Made by a program: the position numbers and the translations under genes
Part shown: positions 1-11,322 of the stretch, piece after piece
Layout of the letters: each line of letters begins with the position of its first letter
Position numbering within the stretch: the stretch's first letter is position 1
Notes under the pieces: model-generated
Database searches by the model: none
What the model was told of the DNA's origin: nothing
What the model saw: only the letters and a program-made list of their open reading frames with translations
Assembly (NCBI GenBank): GCA_018398585.1
Contig: JAGTTD010000018.1
Span: 9,679,501-9,743,500 of the forward strand
Length of the DNA stretch: 64,000 bases
Direction: 5' to 3'
Source of the DNA: Simmondsia chinensis
Lineage: Eukaryota; Streptophyta; Magnoliopsida; Caryophyllales; Simmondsiaceae

Positions 1-1461
1 ACCGGGAACACATCACATGACCACGATCCTAGGCTCCAAAACATGTCTTTAACTCCATTCGAGACATAGAAAGATCTTTTTCAGACTCTCGCACAATCTC
101 ATCGTACAACAAATAAATTAGCCAAATAATAATAAGATATCAAACATGAAAATTTGAAAAGACAACATGATTATTTTTCAAGAAATTAAGTCTTGTAACA
201 TATACATATTTGTTTTGGTCTTTCTCTTCCAATTCTCCATTCTTCCTCTTTTTTGTCGACTTAAAAACTTCAACAACACTAGGCTCCATTCCATCTTGGC
301 CTCCCTAATTAAACACAATAAATTCTGTTAAGCATTGCAGTTAAACTAAAATTATTAACAAATAAAAGAATGCTCCACATACTAGATCTTCATAGATGAC
401 ATCTCTAAATGCTTTGCTTCCAGTACAATGAGGCATAGTCAAACCACTTCTATTTTCAGAGTTCTGGGCACTCTTTACCGACATTTGCATAACAAATACA
501 ACTAAGTCAGTCATCCAACATGGTTCAGAAGTCAAAAGTCACTATAGTTGAACTACAACCATACCAAAAGGTCCGGACTGGCATAAAGTTCTATTACTAA
601 CCACTCCCAATCTCCCTTAAGCATGCTGAATGGCTTATTTTTCAATGCAAGCTCTATGCTATCCGCAACCTTGAGTTTATACTAACTCATTGATCCCCGC
701 CAATTGTTCCATAGTCTCCTTGCATGCTTCAAGATTTCCTCTCGATGATACTCAATACCATCACCCTTGAAATGTTGCTATGACATTAAAAAAAAAATAT
801 GTCAGTTTTGTAATACAATCAAAACATGATCGAATTTGTGAGCTCAATTACCAAAACGGAAGCCCACATTTGATCCTTATAGCTTTCATCAATGTCACCC
901 CACTTGTGCACCCGAACTGGACACATGATATGATCATGAACAATTTTACCTAAATTTTTCACCAAAATTTTTCCATTTCTACCAATTGGACCTTTGTTAA
1001 AAAAATTTACTTCAAGCTTTTCTCTAGGTCCAAAGTTTGCCACTTCTTTGACTTTGTTCATACCCAGAAGTTTAGCATTCAGGTTCCTTTTCCACTTTTT
1101 TGTTTGAGCCATTACAGAACCTACAAAAGAAAATTGCTAAACAAATGGCTAGAAATAACTGATTGCAAGAAATTGTAAATGTAAATGTAAATGTAAATGC
1201 AGTCACCATCTCTTATGGCAGGTATAGAATTCGGTGTTCCATTTTTCTATGAACCATCTTTGAAAGAGAATAATTATGAGGTGACTTATCAGCATCCCTC
1301 TCGAAGTTATAGCCAACAACATAATCATTATCTTGATTCTCTATAGGCTCAAACTCAACAAAGCAAATGTTAGAAGGTGATGTAACTTGACCAACATGAA
1401 CAAGCATATCTTGGCTAGTTTTGCTCGGAGATTTTAATCCTTGAGCACGTTCTCTTGACAA
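1..1461 (-). pseudogene. Transposase_24-like second CACTA gene, cut by the window edge
   Basis: Pieces on the minus strand match the second gene usual in plant CACTA elements (Pfam Transposase_24, Ptta/En/Spm). At 819-1112 are GPIGRNGKILVKNLGKIV and VHKWGDIDESYKDQMW. At 341-535 are KSAQNSENRSGL and CTGSKAF. Near position 100 the frame reads like the usual C-terminal tract DEIVRESEKDLS. The pieces are separated by AT-rich, intron-like sequence and stops. In the family this gene product binds subterminal repeats. The upstream part (1213-1461, with DNDYVVGYNFERD) is less certain. Confidence 0.65.
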
Positions 1462-1859
1462 TGCCCTGGTGCTATATATCTAGGCTTACTAGATTAGCTA
1501 TGCGATGCTATTTCACCTAAACAAATAAAAAAAATCAATTAATATCAAACATAATTACCCTTCAAAGAACATATAGTTAGCTAGCATTATGTACATCAGT
1601 GAAATACAATAGTAAATACATGAAATTAAGCTCGTCTCCTTGTCTTTTTTTTTATTTTCCCTTTCTTAATTCATATTTATCAACACTTTTAGATTCTAAA
1701 TCATTCCTTTCGGGACTAACAGAATACTCAAACCCTGTTGATGAAGGATCTACGAGCTGAGCATTAAAAGAACCAGTCTGCTGGTAAGCTTCAGTAACTT
1801 CATCATGATCATCATCTGCTTCAGGGCACATCTCATATGAGTCTCAAGGTTATACCTTA

Positions 1860-2385
1860 ACCGCGACATGCCAACCTTTCTGAATAACATCGTTGGCATA
1901 AAACGCTTGTAGTGCTTGACTGGCTAATACAAAGAGCTCATTTGTTTTTAAATGCTGCTGGCAATTAACACTAACAAAGCCAAATTTATCTTTCTTAACT
2001 CCTCTATCACTTATATCCCACTAATTACAATGAAAAAAAAAAAAAAACAATATAGTTATCCCCAAGATACTCAAATCTAATAACCTCCGTCAACACCCCA
2101 TAATAATCAGTATTAGCAGATTCATAACCAGTATTACCAACCACACATACCCCATTATTTTTGGGTTCTCATACCTACATCACTATACAGTGTGTGAAAC
2201 CTAAACCCATTGGTTAGATAACCCCTATAAGATTTCATATATGACGTGGGTTCAGTTGCTAATGACACAAATTCTTCACCATGAGGGCATTTTCTTTCCT
2301 GCTCAAATATACAACCTATTGAAAAATGAACTCTTATAAGTATGAAAATGAAAAAGGTGTTTATAATAATAATAACTAGCTCCAC
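1860..2385 (-). pseudogene. DUF4216 domain of CACTA transposase
   Basis: The frame from 2385 reads SYRGYLTNGFRFHT, then YSDVGMRTQKNG. It continues with a tract reading YYGVLTEVIRFEYLG and a later VLASQALQAFYAND, the usual end of DUF4216. Stops lie near 2040, in an A-rich tract. The domain follows DUF4218 in the canonical order, which supports a single ancestral gene from 5159 to about 1860. Function of DUF4216 is unknown. Decay is heavier in its second half. Confidence 0.7.
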
Positions 2386-2566
2386 AATACTTTCTTACTT
2401 TTTTCTCTGAACCACTCAACAAAGTGATTATCTTTCTCTTCTTCAATTACTCGGACATTAGAACGTGCGATTATTTGAGGATGTTCTCTACAAAGTCGAA
2501 TAAGTTAGTTTCCATAAGTATAAGCTACCACAGTAAAAAGAATGAAAATGTCGTAATTATGTCGTC

Positions 2567-3067
2567 TTACAGAAGGAAAGGTGAAACTTCTATACAATTC
2601 TTCAAAGCAAATAAGTGAGCTTGATATCTTTCATGCACATCACAATTAGAAATCTTAGGAGCTCCAAGTGGCATTCCAGGATGTGAGAATATGGACAACT
2701 TTTTACCATATTCAATACCACTATCATAATTGCGTTCAAGGGAATTAAATTTTGTCTCAGTACCATGTAGATATCTGGAGCATAAGATCATACACTTATC
2801 GGCAAGGTAGCCCTCGGCAATTGAGCCTTCTGGCTGAGCTTGATTTCGAACATATGACTTAAGGATATACATATCTCGTTCCCCTCCATACATCCAACGA
2901 CAATGTACCGGCCCACCAATCATAGCTTCATCAACTAAATGGATGGGAAAATGCAACATAATATTCCAACAAGCAGGAGAAAACCATTTCTCTAACTTTG
3001 AAAGAGTTATGTGAATTTGAGCTTTGATTTGCTCCAAATCCTCCATCCTTAATGCCTTAGTACACAA
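2567..3067 (-). pseudogene. DUF4218 domain of CACTA transposase
   Basis: A 166-residue frame contains WFSPACWNIMLHFPIHLVDEA, followed by GPVHCRWMYGGERDM and RNQAQPEGSIAEGY. This pattern (maximum and minimum line of the plant DUF4218 domain) directly follows the TNP2 core in plant CACTA proteins. It sits just downstream of the TNP2 core here, separated by a stop and a frame change near 3070. Its biochemical role is not established. The residue pattern is well kept, so this part has decayed less than the flanking frames. Confidence 0.85.
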
Positions 3068-3085
3068 AACATTGAAAAAACTATA

Positions 3086-4726
3086 CTACTCAACAACTGC
3101 TTCACTTACTTCCTTGGTAGGCATGTCTCCATGAATCACAAGAGGAAGTAACCTTTGGAAGAGAACAAGACAGCTATGGCTCTTCAAACCAAAGATCTTA
3201 CCCTTTTTTAAATTTACACACCTCAATATGTTTGATGAGAACCCATATGGAACCTTCACTTCTTTCAAAAACTCACATAATATTTGCTTTTGCTTTAAAG
3301 ATAAGGTGTAGGGTGCTAGAGATAATTCAAGCTTATTTTTCTTTTCACAAGGGTGCAAATCTAGCCTTATAATGAGAGTTTGCAAGCCTAGATGAGATTT
3401 AACAGTATCTTTAGTTATCCCCTTCATGTTCATGATAGTTCCCAACACTACATCACAAACATTCTTTTCAATGTGCATAACATCTAAATTAGACCTTAAT
3501 AAATGGTTTTTCCAATAAGACAACTCAAAAAAAAAAAAAAAATGTTTTTCTTGTTCCAATTATCTCCCCTCCGTTCATGATCAACTTTTACATTTACATG
3601 AGGAGCTTTACGCAAGGGAATCCCATCCAAATCCTGCACTTGGTTAAGAACATCTACCCCTAACAATGGTATCGAAGGTTCTCCCATCTATTTGTTTCCA
3701 AACCAATCTTTTTTCTTTCGCCAACTATGCTTGGTTAGAAGGAAGCGTCGTTTGCGCACATAAACTTGCTTGCAACAATTTGGCAATCTAAGAGAGTGAG
3801 TATACTTATTATAACAAGGACATGCCAATTTCCCTTTTGTACTCCATCCAGAGAGGATATCATAAGCCGGAAAATCATTAATAATCCACAATAAGGAGGC
3901 ATGCAACTTAAAATTATGTTGTTTAGATGCATCGTAAGTCTCAACACCAAATTCCCATAACTCTTTCAACTCCTTAATCAAAGGTTGTAGATTAACATCT
4001 ATTGCAGCACCAGGACGCTTTGGACAAGGATTGTCACTGATAAAATTAAGTTAGATTGTTTCATACACATCCAAGGGGGCAAGTTGTATGGAACAAGTAT
4101 GACTGGCCAAAAGCTATCTGGTGTTGTAGAATAAGAAAATGGTTGGAAACCATCACTTATCAAACAAAGTCTAACATTACGAGGCTTCAAGGAAAAGTCT
4201 TCATAAAGTTTATCAAAATGCTTCCATGCCTTTGAATCAGCTGGATGTCTCATGATTCCATCTTTTAGGTGGTTTTCATCATGCCAGCGCATATCAGATA
4301 CTGTCTTGGAGGACATGAATAAACTTTGAAGCCTCAGCTTCAGTGGAAAATGCCCGAGATTTTCTATGGTATTCTCGTACCATTTATTTTTCTCTTGGTC
4401 TCCCCACTACACTTGTCATCCATCCCCCAGGAAGCACCACACACCTTACAAGAATCAAGTGTTTCATCATCCTTCCAGAACAACATACAATCATTGCTAC
4501 AAGCATCAATCTTGTTATAAGAGAGCTCCAAGTCTTTAATCACATTCTTTGCCTCATAATAAGAATCTGCCAGAGCTAAATCACTTGGTAATAATTCAGT
4601 CTTAAGGGATTCCAACAACATAGTAAATGAGACATTACTCCACCTACTAAGGGACTTGATATGAAGCAATTTTATAATTGCAGTTAACTTTTGAGCACTT
4701 ACAACCTGGGTATGCAGGTTGTTCAA
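3086..4726 (-). pseudogene. TNP2-like transposase core (CACTA), broken
   Basis: Consecutive frames on the minus strand keep hallmark TNP2 stretches: CKVCGASWG (about 4430), a block reading SKTVSDMRWHDE (about 4310), LCLISDGFQPF (about 4170), GWSTKGKLACP (about 3845), and NLDVMHIEKNVCD (about 3480). This is the catalytic part that cuts CACTA termini. It is split into at least four frames; one shift falls in the homopolymer at 3526-3542, where the next frame begins inside a run of Phe codons. No continuous product is possible without several corrections. TNP2 identity is near certain; the exact exon/intron plan is not resolved. Confidence 0.85.
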
Positions 4727-4732
4727 GGTCCC

Positions 4733-5159
4733 TCAATAGACTAACTTCTTCGCATCATCATTAGGTTCTTCTATAGGCACGTCACTATCAAAGATCCTAG
4801 GGCTTTCACAAGCACCACGAAAAGAAGGGAACATATGCACTATCATATCATCAATCTCATCATCACTTTGCACTTGCCCTAACTCCTCACCATCGCTTTC
4901 AAATTCATCTAAACCCTCGTCAGTTTCATCAATAAATTCTAAATATAACTCTGATTGAAGCTCCCCAGACAATTCCCCATGGAAATACCAAAATTTATAA
5001 CCCGCAAATATCCCATACATGATAAGATGTTCTTCAACAATATCACCAGAATATTCATTTGTGTTCTTACATTTCATACTTGGGCATTGCATCACCTTTC
5101 TTATATTCATCGTTAAGGCGACCATCAACAAGTTTCATCCAGTGCTTTCTAAGAGCCAT
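4733..5159 (-). pseudogene. TNP2 transposase N-terminus (Transpos_assoc domain)
   Basis: The likely start ATG is at 5159-5157, where the frame reads MALRKHW and soon VDGRLNDEY, a typical CACTA transposase beginning. A frameshift near 5100 then moves the reading into the frame that carries CPSMKC, VEEHLIMYGI and WYFHGE. These are the paired cysteines and the HGE motif of the Transpos_assoc zinc-binding domain. An acidic stretch rich in Asp and Glu follows, as in relatives, and the frame stops at 4733. In active elements this domain lies at the transposase N-terminus and is thought to help bind the terminal repeats. Known: domain order in the family. Seen: motifs and frameshift. Confidence 0.75.
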
Positions 5160-5298
5160 TATATATAATCAAATAATAGGCACCTAAATACATAAAACAT
5201 AAAAGATAATGAATCTCATCCTAAAAGGATTAAACAAAGCATGTTGTAATTATGTACCAAAAATCTTTATCTCAAAAATTTGGATGAATTAATATTAG

Positions 5299-6360
5299 CA
5301 CTACTACAAAGCACAAGATTTATGACGGTTTTTATCATCACAAAGCGATCAATAAACCGTCAGAAAAAGGCTTCACAACGAATTTGAAACAGGAAAAATA
5401 ATGGTTATAGAAAGTCTAGTCACAAAATAGAGTCGGTTCCCAAAATAATGCTAAAAAATAAAAAAATACAAAAAATAATGCTGAAAAAAAAATTTCCAAA
5501 TCTACTGTTGAACCGCGTTTACTAAACGCGGCTTTGATAAACCGCATGCAAAAATAGCGTTTAATATTAGAATAAACCGCGTCTTAAAGACACGGTTATA
5601 TATATTAAACCGCGTCTTAAAGATGCGGTTTATGCTAAACAAAACCGGGTCTCAAGGACGCGGTTTTATGTTGTTATAACCGCGTCTTTATGACCCGGTT
5701 TACAAGGTTTACCTAATTCACGCGTGTTCTATCCGCTGCTTTCACCATCTCTTTGCCTCTTTCTCGTTAACCCACCACCAATCACGTCGTTCGCCTTCTC
5801 CTTTCTTTTGCTTATACACTGGAGATCTTTCAAGTACTATTATTGGAGTTATTTGACATCCACTTATGATGTTGGAGCTTCATTAAGAGAGATATGGGAT
5901 CAATATCATAATCATCATAAATTGCGGCATAATAAAAACTATAAACGAACAAAAAATTGGAGAATTGTGGCATAATAGTAAGTATAAGTGAAAAAAAAGG
6001 GGCTTTTGGATTACTGACATTAAACCGCGTTTTGTAAACGGGGTTTAGCTATAAACCGCGTTTAGTGAACGCGGTTTTCAGTGATATAAACCGTATTGTT
6101 TTGTCCGGTTTTATTGAAATTTAAAAGCGTTTAGTAAACGCGGTTCAACAGTAGATTGGAAAATATTTTTTTTTCAGTATTATTTTTTATATTTTTTTAT
6201 TTGTTAGTATTATTTTAAAAACTGACTCCACAAAATATTTGTGATGGTTATTAAACGGCTTTGTAGCAACCTTAGTGACGGCCAAGCGGTCAGAAATCTG
6301 TAACCACAAAAGTGGTCACAAATTAGTGACGGTGAAAGCCGTCAAAAATCTATATTTTGA
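5299..6360. repeat. CACTA-type terminus and large imperfect foldback with hairpin clusters
   Basis: CACTACTACAAAG at 5299-5311 is a typical CACTA terminus, followed by subterminal motifs (gacggttttt, aaaccgtca). The segment 5299-5533 is matched in inverted orientation by about 6124-6268; the clearest stretch is the 5497-5533 arm ending in GAACCGCGTTTACTAAACGC. Between the arms are several short palindromes of the type aaccgcgtc-ttaa-gacgcggtt (5508-5720 and 6020-6140). More gacgg/ccgtca motifs run to 6360. The right end lacks a clear TAGTG. It may be a non-autonomous CACTA derivative, or the 5' end of the coding CACTA plus a nested copy. Confidence 0.6.
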
Positions 6361-7174
6361 CCTTTCTCTGAATGCTACAGCAGTCACAAATAAAATTCAA
6401 ATTTTTAATATCTTGCTTCTTCTTTGTATTTTATTTTTTTATCACTTATTTTGTATTATATTTTATTACAATATAGTAATAATTTATATATTTCAACTAC
6501 CATATACTGTAAGGTATTTTGATTTTGATAAAAAAAATGTATTTTGATCACAATGTTGTTTTCTATAGAAAAATACAATAAAACTAAAATTAAAAATGCA
6601 AAATAAAAAGATTGATAAATACAAAAACATACACATATATTTAAAGTAATAGTGTTCGTACTAACAAATAAAAATACAAGCGTTAAAATACACTATTGAT
6701 TTGCTCCAAAAAGTAAACTACTGATCAAGAACATGATCATCAAAATTAAGAGGGGTCGATGGTAGACCAATGGGAATGTCTAAAGGCAACAACATCAGAC
6801 TCAAGATTTAACGAGCTAGATCGACTGAGAATTGGACTCTGAATGTCCCTATTGAGAATCCCCCATCCTTTAACTGGGGCCATAGGTACGATCTCTCGAA
6901 GGACGTGATCACGTGGTGGCTGTTCAAGCATTTGAGTCAAAATCTGGTCGTGGAGGGGCCTTCTTCATATCTTTAGCGCATTTTTCCCTGTGTTTACTTT
7001 GTAAAAATAATACTAAATATATACGAATATATAGTGAAAATAATATAATATGTATATTTATAAATTTTTAATGAAATTAATAATTATCAAAAACAATTAA
7101 AATAAACTAGCAAAAAACAATCACCAAATGTATTAAGATTCGAAAACTAAAATTATAACATTAGCAAAATAAAT
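6361..7174. other. AT-rich sequence without recognised gene
   Basis: AT-rich DNA. A minus-strand frame of 64 codons at 6746-6940 shows no family I know and has no supporting context. No terminal repeats, RNA gene or promoter cluster is evident. Confidence 0.5.
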
Positions 7175-8240
7175 TACCAAACTAGCACACTTTCGAAAAA
7201 AATTTACCAAAATGACACAGTTTCAAAAATATTTACCAAATTGGCACACTTTACTGTAGCAGTATCAACGTACGCCGTTTAAAACGGCGTATGTTGATAA
7301 AAAAAAATTTTTTTTTTCAAATGAGGGGACACCATTTCAAACCGCGTCCCCCCATCTTTTTTTTTTTTTAAAAATTTTAATATTATTAATAGTATTTATT
7401 TTTTTAATGGGTTAAATAAGGGTATTTAAAATTAATATTTAAGTACTCAAAATTCTTTTATGTACTCTTACTTTTTTATAATATGTGACCCACACATTTA
7501 ACGTACTCAAATTCACCACCAATATAAGAGTACCTAAAAGAATTTTGAGTACTTAGGTAGTGATTTTAAGTACATTGGTGGTGAATTTGAGTACGTTAAA
7601 TATGTGTCGACACACACCATAAAGACATAAGAATACCTAAAAGAATTTTAAGTATTTAGATAGTGATTTTAAGTACATTGGTGGTGAATTTGAGTACGTG
7701 AAATGTGTGTCAACACACATAATTTATATGTCGACACACACTATAAAGAAAATAAGAGTAACAAAAAAAAACTTGAGTAGTTGGGTAGTGATTTTGAATA
7801 TTTGTGGTAATTTTGAGTACGTTAAGTGTGTGTCGACACACATAATTTATGTGTCGACACACACCATAAAGAAGTAAGAGTACTTAAAAGAATTTTGAGT
7901 ACTTAAGTAGTAATTTTGAGTACGTTAAGTGTGTGTCGACATACATAATTTATGTGTTGACACACACTCTAAAGAAGTAAGAGTACCTAAAAAATTTTGA
8001 GTACCCATGTCTAACCCATTTTTAAAAAATAAAAAATATTAATAATATTAAAATTTAAAAAAAAAAAAAGATTGGATGTCCCCCCATTTGAAAAAAAAAA
8101 AAAAATTATCAACGTACGCGGTTTTAAACGGCGTACGTTGATGCTGCTACAGTAAAGTGTGCCAATTTGGTAAATATTTTTGAAACTATGTTATTTTGGT
8201 AAATTTTTTTCGAAAGTGTGCCAGTTTGGTAAAAAATTCT
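7175..8240. mobile_element. Foldback / long-TIR non-autonomous DNA element
   Basis: The left arm (about 7181-7440, starting TTACCAAACTAGCACAC) recurs inverted at about 7990-8232. Arms of about 250 bp contain three spaced copies of a ttaccaaa..gcacac motif and the palindromic ACGCCGTTTAAAACGGCGTA tract (7272-7291). Long arms suggest a Mutator-like (MULE) MITE, but I could not find a convincing 9-bp target duplication, so superfamily is open. The centre is a tandem array, listed separately. Confidence 0.7.
7440..8010. repeat. Tandem array of 100-125 bp units with TGTGTCGACACACA palindromes
   Basis: Four and a half direct units start at 7526, 7629, 7754, 7876 and 7979 with aagagtacctaaaag-like sequence. 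Most carry one or two copies of the palindrome TGTGTCGACACACA or a one-base variant. The stretch 7440-7525 is the reverse complement of the first unit, so the array begins with a head-to-head join. It forms the loop of the foldback at 7175-8240. Confidence 0.85.
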
Positions 8241-8510
8241 TAGCACAATATATGAAATATAGACTAATAAATATTCAAACAGTGTAGACTAATATATATT
8301 TAAACATACAATAAATTATCAAAAATCTAATGCTAACTAAAATCACAACTCGCTTAATGAAAACTACCAAATTGCTCAAAATGACCACCAAATTATTCAA
8401 AACAACCTAATTAATCAAAATCAGCAAAAAAAAATCCTAATGTTTTACCTAGAACAACTTAATTAATCGAAATATCCTCTCAATTACTAAAATTCACCAA
8501 TCACATGCTT

Positions 8511-9175
8511 AATATCACTCAATCACTCAACATTACTTACCAATTACTCAAAATTAAAATATAGTTTTACTCAAAACTACCCAATTAACCAAAATCACCC
8601 ACTTACTCAAAATTACTCATTCACTTGCACAAAACTCTCTAATAAAAAATATCCACCTAAATACCCTAATTGAACAAAATATTCACCAAGTTATCAAATA
8701 TCACCAACTCCAACATTAATATTACTCAATCACTCAACATTGCTTACCAATTACTTAAAATTAACATATACTTTTATTCAAAACTATCCAATCAACCAAA
8801 ATCACCGACTTACTCAAAATTATTCATTAACTTGCACAAAATTATCTAACAATATTCCAAATATTCATCCAAAATATCCTAATTGAGCAAAATATTCACC
8901 AAGTTACCAAATATCACCAACTCCAACATCAATATTACTCAATCACTAACAGTACTTACCAATTACTCAAAATTAACATATATTTTTACTCAAAACTATC
9001 TAATTAACTAAATCATCTACTTACTCAAAATTACTCATTCACTTGCACAAAACTGTCTAATAAAATTCCAAATATTCACCTAAAATACCCTAATTGAACA
9101 AAATATTCACTAAGTTACTAAATGTCACCAACTCCAACATCAATATTACTCAATCACTCAAACTTCCTTGTTGAT
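8511..9175. repeat. About 210-bp tandem repeat, three units plus a partial one
   Basis: Units start at 8511, 8718, 8931 and 9142 with aatat(c/t)actcaatcact. Spacing is 207, 213 and 211 bp. Each unit is AT-rich and itself built of degenerate acttactcaaaat-type motifs. No coding potential. The period is close to a nucleosome repeat, but with only three units a satellite role cannot be argued. Confidence 0.8.
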
Positions 9176-9928
9176 AACTCAAAATCACTCACTTACTTAA
9201 AATCACAACTAACTTATCCAAAATTACTCAAAAAATACCGACCACTTACAAATACATCACAAATGCATAACAGTGATACATACCTACAGTAACAAAATTT
9301 TAGAAATTTCATAAAATTTAGTAATATCAAATAAGAAATACATGCACATTGTATTTAAACCAGGTTTTAAAAATTTCAAAATATTAAATCTATACAAATA
9401 TATGTATACAAATTTCAAAAGCCGAATCGTGGAGCAGACTTTGAACAGTCCAAATTAAATATAAACCAAAAATTACATCTATAGAGTAAAAAAGTTAAAA
9501 ACTAAAATATAAACATAGTTAAGAAAAAAAAATCTAGAAAACAATGCTTAGCGCAACAGTGACGGCCAGAGGCTAGAACAACATAGGACAGGATGGCGGC
9601 GGTGAAGGCGGACAGTAGCCGGCGAAGCCGTAGGGCAGCAAGCTTTGGTTTTGGTTTTGGTTTGGGTTTTGTGTTTGAGTTTTGTGCTCGAGTTTGGGGT
9701 TGACGGCGGGTTATGGGGAAGGACGACTTGCAGCAGCGCAGACAACAGTGAGTGGAAGAGAGAGAGAGAGGTGGTAGAGTGGTCTTGAGTAGAGAGGAAA
9801 TGGGGGTGATACCCATTTCATTAATATTTTTATTTATTTATTTTTCTTGGTGTAAAATACATTTAGACTAAAAATGTGATATTTTTGTAAAGTGAAAAAT
9901 ATTAAAACTATATTTCAAAATATGTTTT
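9176..9928. other. AT-rich sequence; weak minus-strand frame only
   Basis: Mostly AT-rich. A minus-strand frame at 9502-9816 (104 codons, with a run of alternating Thr/Lys-Pro residues and a hydrophobic end) begins like a short organelle-targeted protein. However, it has no recognisable domain, no intron signals I can defend and low-complexity composition. I do not call it a gene. Confidence 0.4.
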
Positions 9929-10709
9929 TGTTAGGATATTATTTATCTCAAAATTAATATTAATTAATTGGATTAGAATTTGATTTGGGTGATATGATTT
10001 GGGTAGATTTGATTGTAATTTGAGTGAGATTAAATTACGTAATTTGATTGTGATCAAGATTATATAACTTAGTTATAAATAAGGTTGAGGGTTCTTGTTT
10101 GAAGGTGTGGAAAAAAAAGGGTGGAAAAAGAGAGGAAAAGATGTAAAAAATAAGGGTTTTGTAAAGGAGTGTCCAGGGGGGTACCTAGGCAAAGGGGAGA
10201 GATTAATGTTGAGAGGTTTTATGATTGAGAGACATTGATAAGAGTTTGTAGCTTCCTCTATCCAAAGCTACGTTTTGGAAGGGTTGGTAACTCGCCGTGT
10301 AGTAGTTACACTTTGAGAGGGTTGGTGGCTCACTATGCAGAAGATACATTGAAGAGGATTGGTGACTCGGCACGCAGTAGTTATACTTCAAGAAGGTTGG
10401 TGGCTCACCATGCACAAGCTAGATTGAGGAGGATTGGTGACTTGCCGTGCAACAGTTATAATTGGAGAGAGTTGGTGACTTATCATGTAACAGTCACAAT
10501 GATGTTGATGATGATTGTATAGGGTTGGAGGTTATAAATAGAGATTGTAATCCTTAATTTCATAATAAATTGAGACACCTATTGGCTCCCCGTGGTTTTC
10601 TCTCTCTAGTTGAGAAAGGGTTTCCACGTTAAAGTATCGTGTGTTATTTTTTATTGTTTCATTAATTTTGTACTTCCGCTGTGCTTGATCGTATGAATTT
10701 TCTAAACAA
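9929..10709 (+). mobile_element. Probable solo LTR, Ty1-copia type
   Basis: Starts TGTTAGGATATTATTTATC at 9929. It contains a TATA-like tataaatagag tract (10533-10545), then the string CCCGTGGTTTTCTCTC and ttgagaaagggtttccacgt, typical of the R region and polyadenylation stretch of copia LTRs. It ends near 10709 in tctaaaca. No primer-binding site or gag follows and no second copy is nearby, so it reads as a solo LTR. The exact 3' end and target duplication could not be fixed. Confidence 0.6.
10281..10507 (+). repeat. Six 36-39 bp tandem units inside the solo LTR
   Basis: Units of the form ggttggtggctcaccatgca... repeat six times between 10281 and 10507, diverged from one another. They lie upstream of the TATA-like tract of the LTR, the place where LTR enhancers often form tandem repeats. 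The frame through them is open by chance and is not called a gene. Confidence 0.7.
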
Positions 10710-10739
10710 GTCTTTTTCTCTCTTTTTTCCACTCTTTTT

Positions 10740-11058
10740 TTTCTTCCTCCCCATAAAAAAAAAAAAAAAAAAAACCCTTTAAAAACTTACCACTGCAGTG
10801 CCATAGGTGAATATCTCCGTTCACCACCAACGACATCACTATTGAACCACTGCTCACATCAGCGAACCTCCCTGCGTCAACATTCGGTCACCACCCCCAC
10901 AAACTCACACCATAGCCACCGCCGAACAAATCACCGCATCCAAGCCTCCTCTTCCTCCGGCCACCAACAAAACACCACTAACTAGAATATATCTGGCCAA
11001 ATCTCCACCATGCGCTGCATCTCCAGATCTCAGCTTTCTTCCTCCAAATAAAATATCC
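10740..11058. other. Poly-A tract and CA-rich sequence, no gene
   Basis: A run of about 20 A (10756-10774) is followed by CAC/CCG-rich sequence resembling the C-rich leaders of the RTE elements at 34500 and 40200, but too diverged to align by eye. Confidence 0.35.
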
Positions 11059-11322
11059 CAACAACAACAACAACAACAATAACAACAGACCCAACGCCTC
11101 AAGGGCTCCCGTATAAGCGGGGTCTGGGAGGAGTAGATGTACATAGCCTTACCCCTTCAGGGTGTAACCATGCCGAGAGGCTATTTCTGAGGACCCTGAA
11201 CCTTATAGGGTTGGAAAAACGAGGACTTCCTAGGAGGTCACCCATCGTGGTACTATTTTTGCCCAAGCACGCTTAATTTCGGAGTTCTAACGGGATCCGG
11301 TGCCTTAGTGCCTGGTATATCC
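11059..11322 (-). mobile_element. 5S-rRNA-headed SINE with RTE-type tail (copy 1)
   Basis: Read on the minus strand, the head (from about 11322) follows plant 5S rRNA from its 5' end (ggat...taccaggcactaa) through CACCGGATCCC, the AGCGTGCTTGGGC region and GATGGGTGACCTCCT to the 3' GTCCTCG. It then passes into a body with ggttcagggtcctcagaaa and ends in the RTE 3' tail (agaccccgc..cgggagccc..gaggc) and a (TTG)n run at 11059-11085. The head keeps the internal control regions used by RNA polymerase III. Flanks share ATATCC, a weak target-duplication candidate. The minus-strand frame across it is accidental. Confidence 0.8.

Larger units (their letters stand above)
1..5298 (-). mobile_element. 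CACTA (En/Spm) DNA transposon, coding part, running off the left edge
   Basis: The minus strand from 5159 down to the window edge carries, in order, all the domains of a plant CACTA transposon: Transpos_assoc, TNP2 core, DUF4218, DUF4216, then a separate Transposase_24-like gene. All are broken by stops and frameshifts, so this copy cannot make transposase. The 3' terminus lies beyond position 1. The 5' terminus should be near 5300-6400, where subterminal-repeat-like sequence lies, but I could not fix it, because the CACTA motif at 5299 faces rightward. Family assignment is firm; boundaries are not. Confidence 0.85.

Noticed and set aside
7526..8010. Palindromic repeats that could look like a CRISPR or origin iteron array
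   Set aside because: Units are contiguous without spacers and sit in the loop of a foldback transposon in a plant genome.
9502..9816. Short secreted or organelle protein gene on the minus strand
   Set aside because: Low-complexity Lys-Pro run, no domain, no homologous context and no promoter or intron signals I could defend.
10281..10507. Regular 38-bp units resembling a CRISPR-like array
   Set aside because: No identical repeats with unique spacers; units diverge along their whole length and lie in a copia-type LTR.
11200..11322. A functional 5S rRNA gene
   Set aside because: Mutated in the conserved core, fused directly to an RTE-type tail and present as dispersed single copies rather than a 5S tandem array with terminator.
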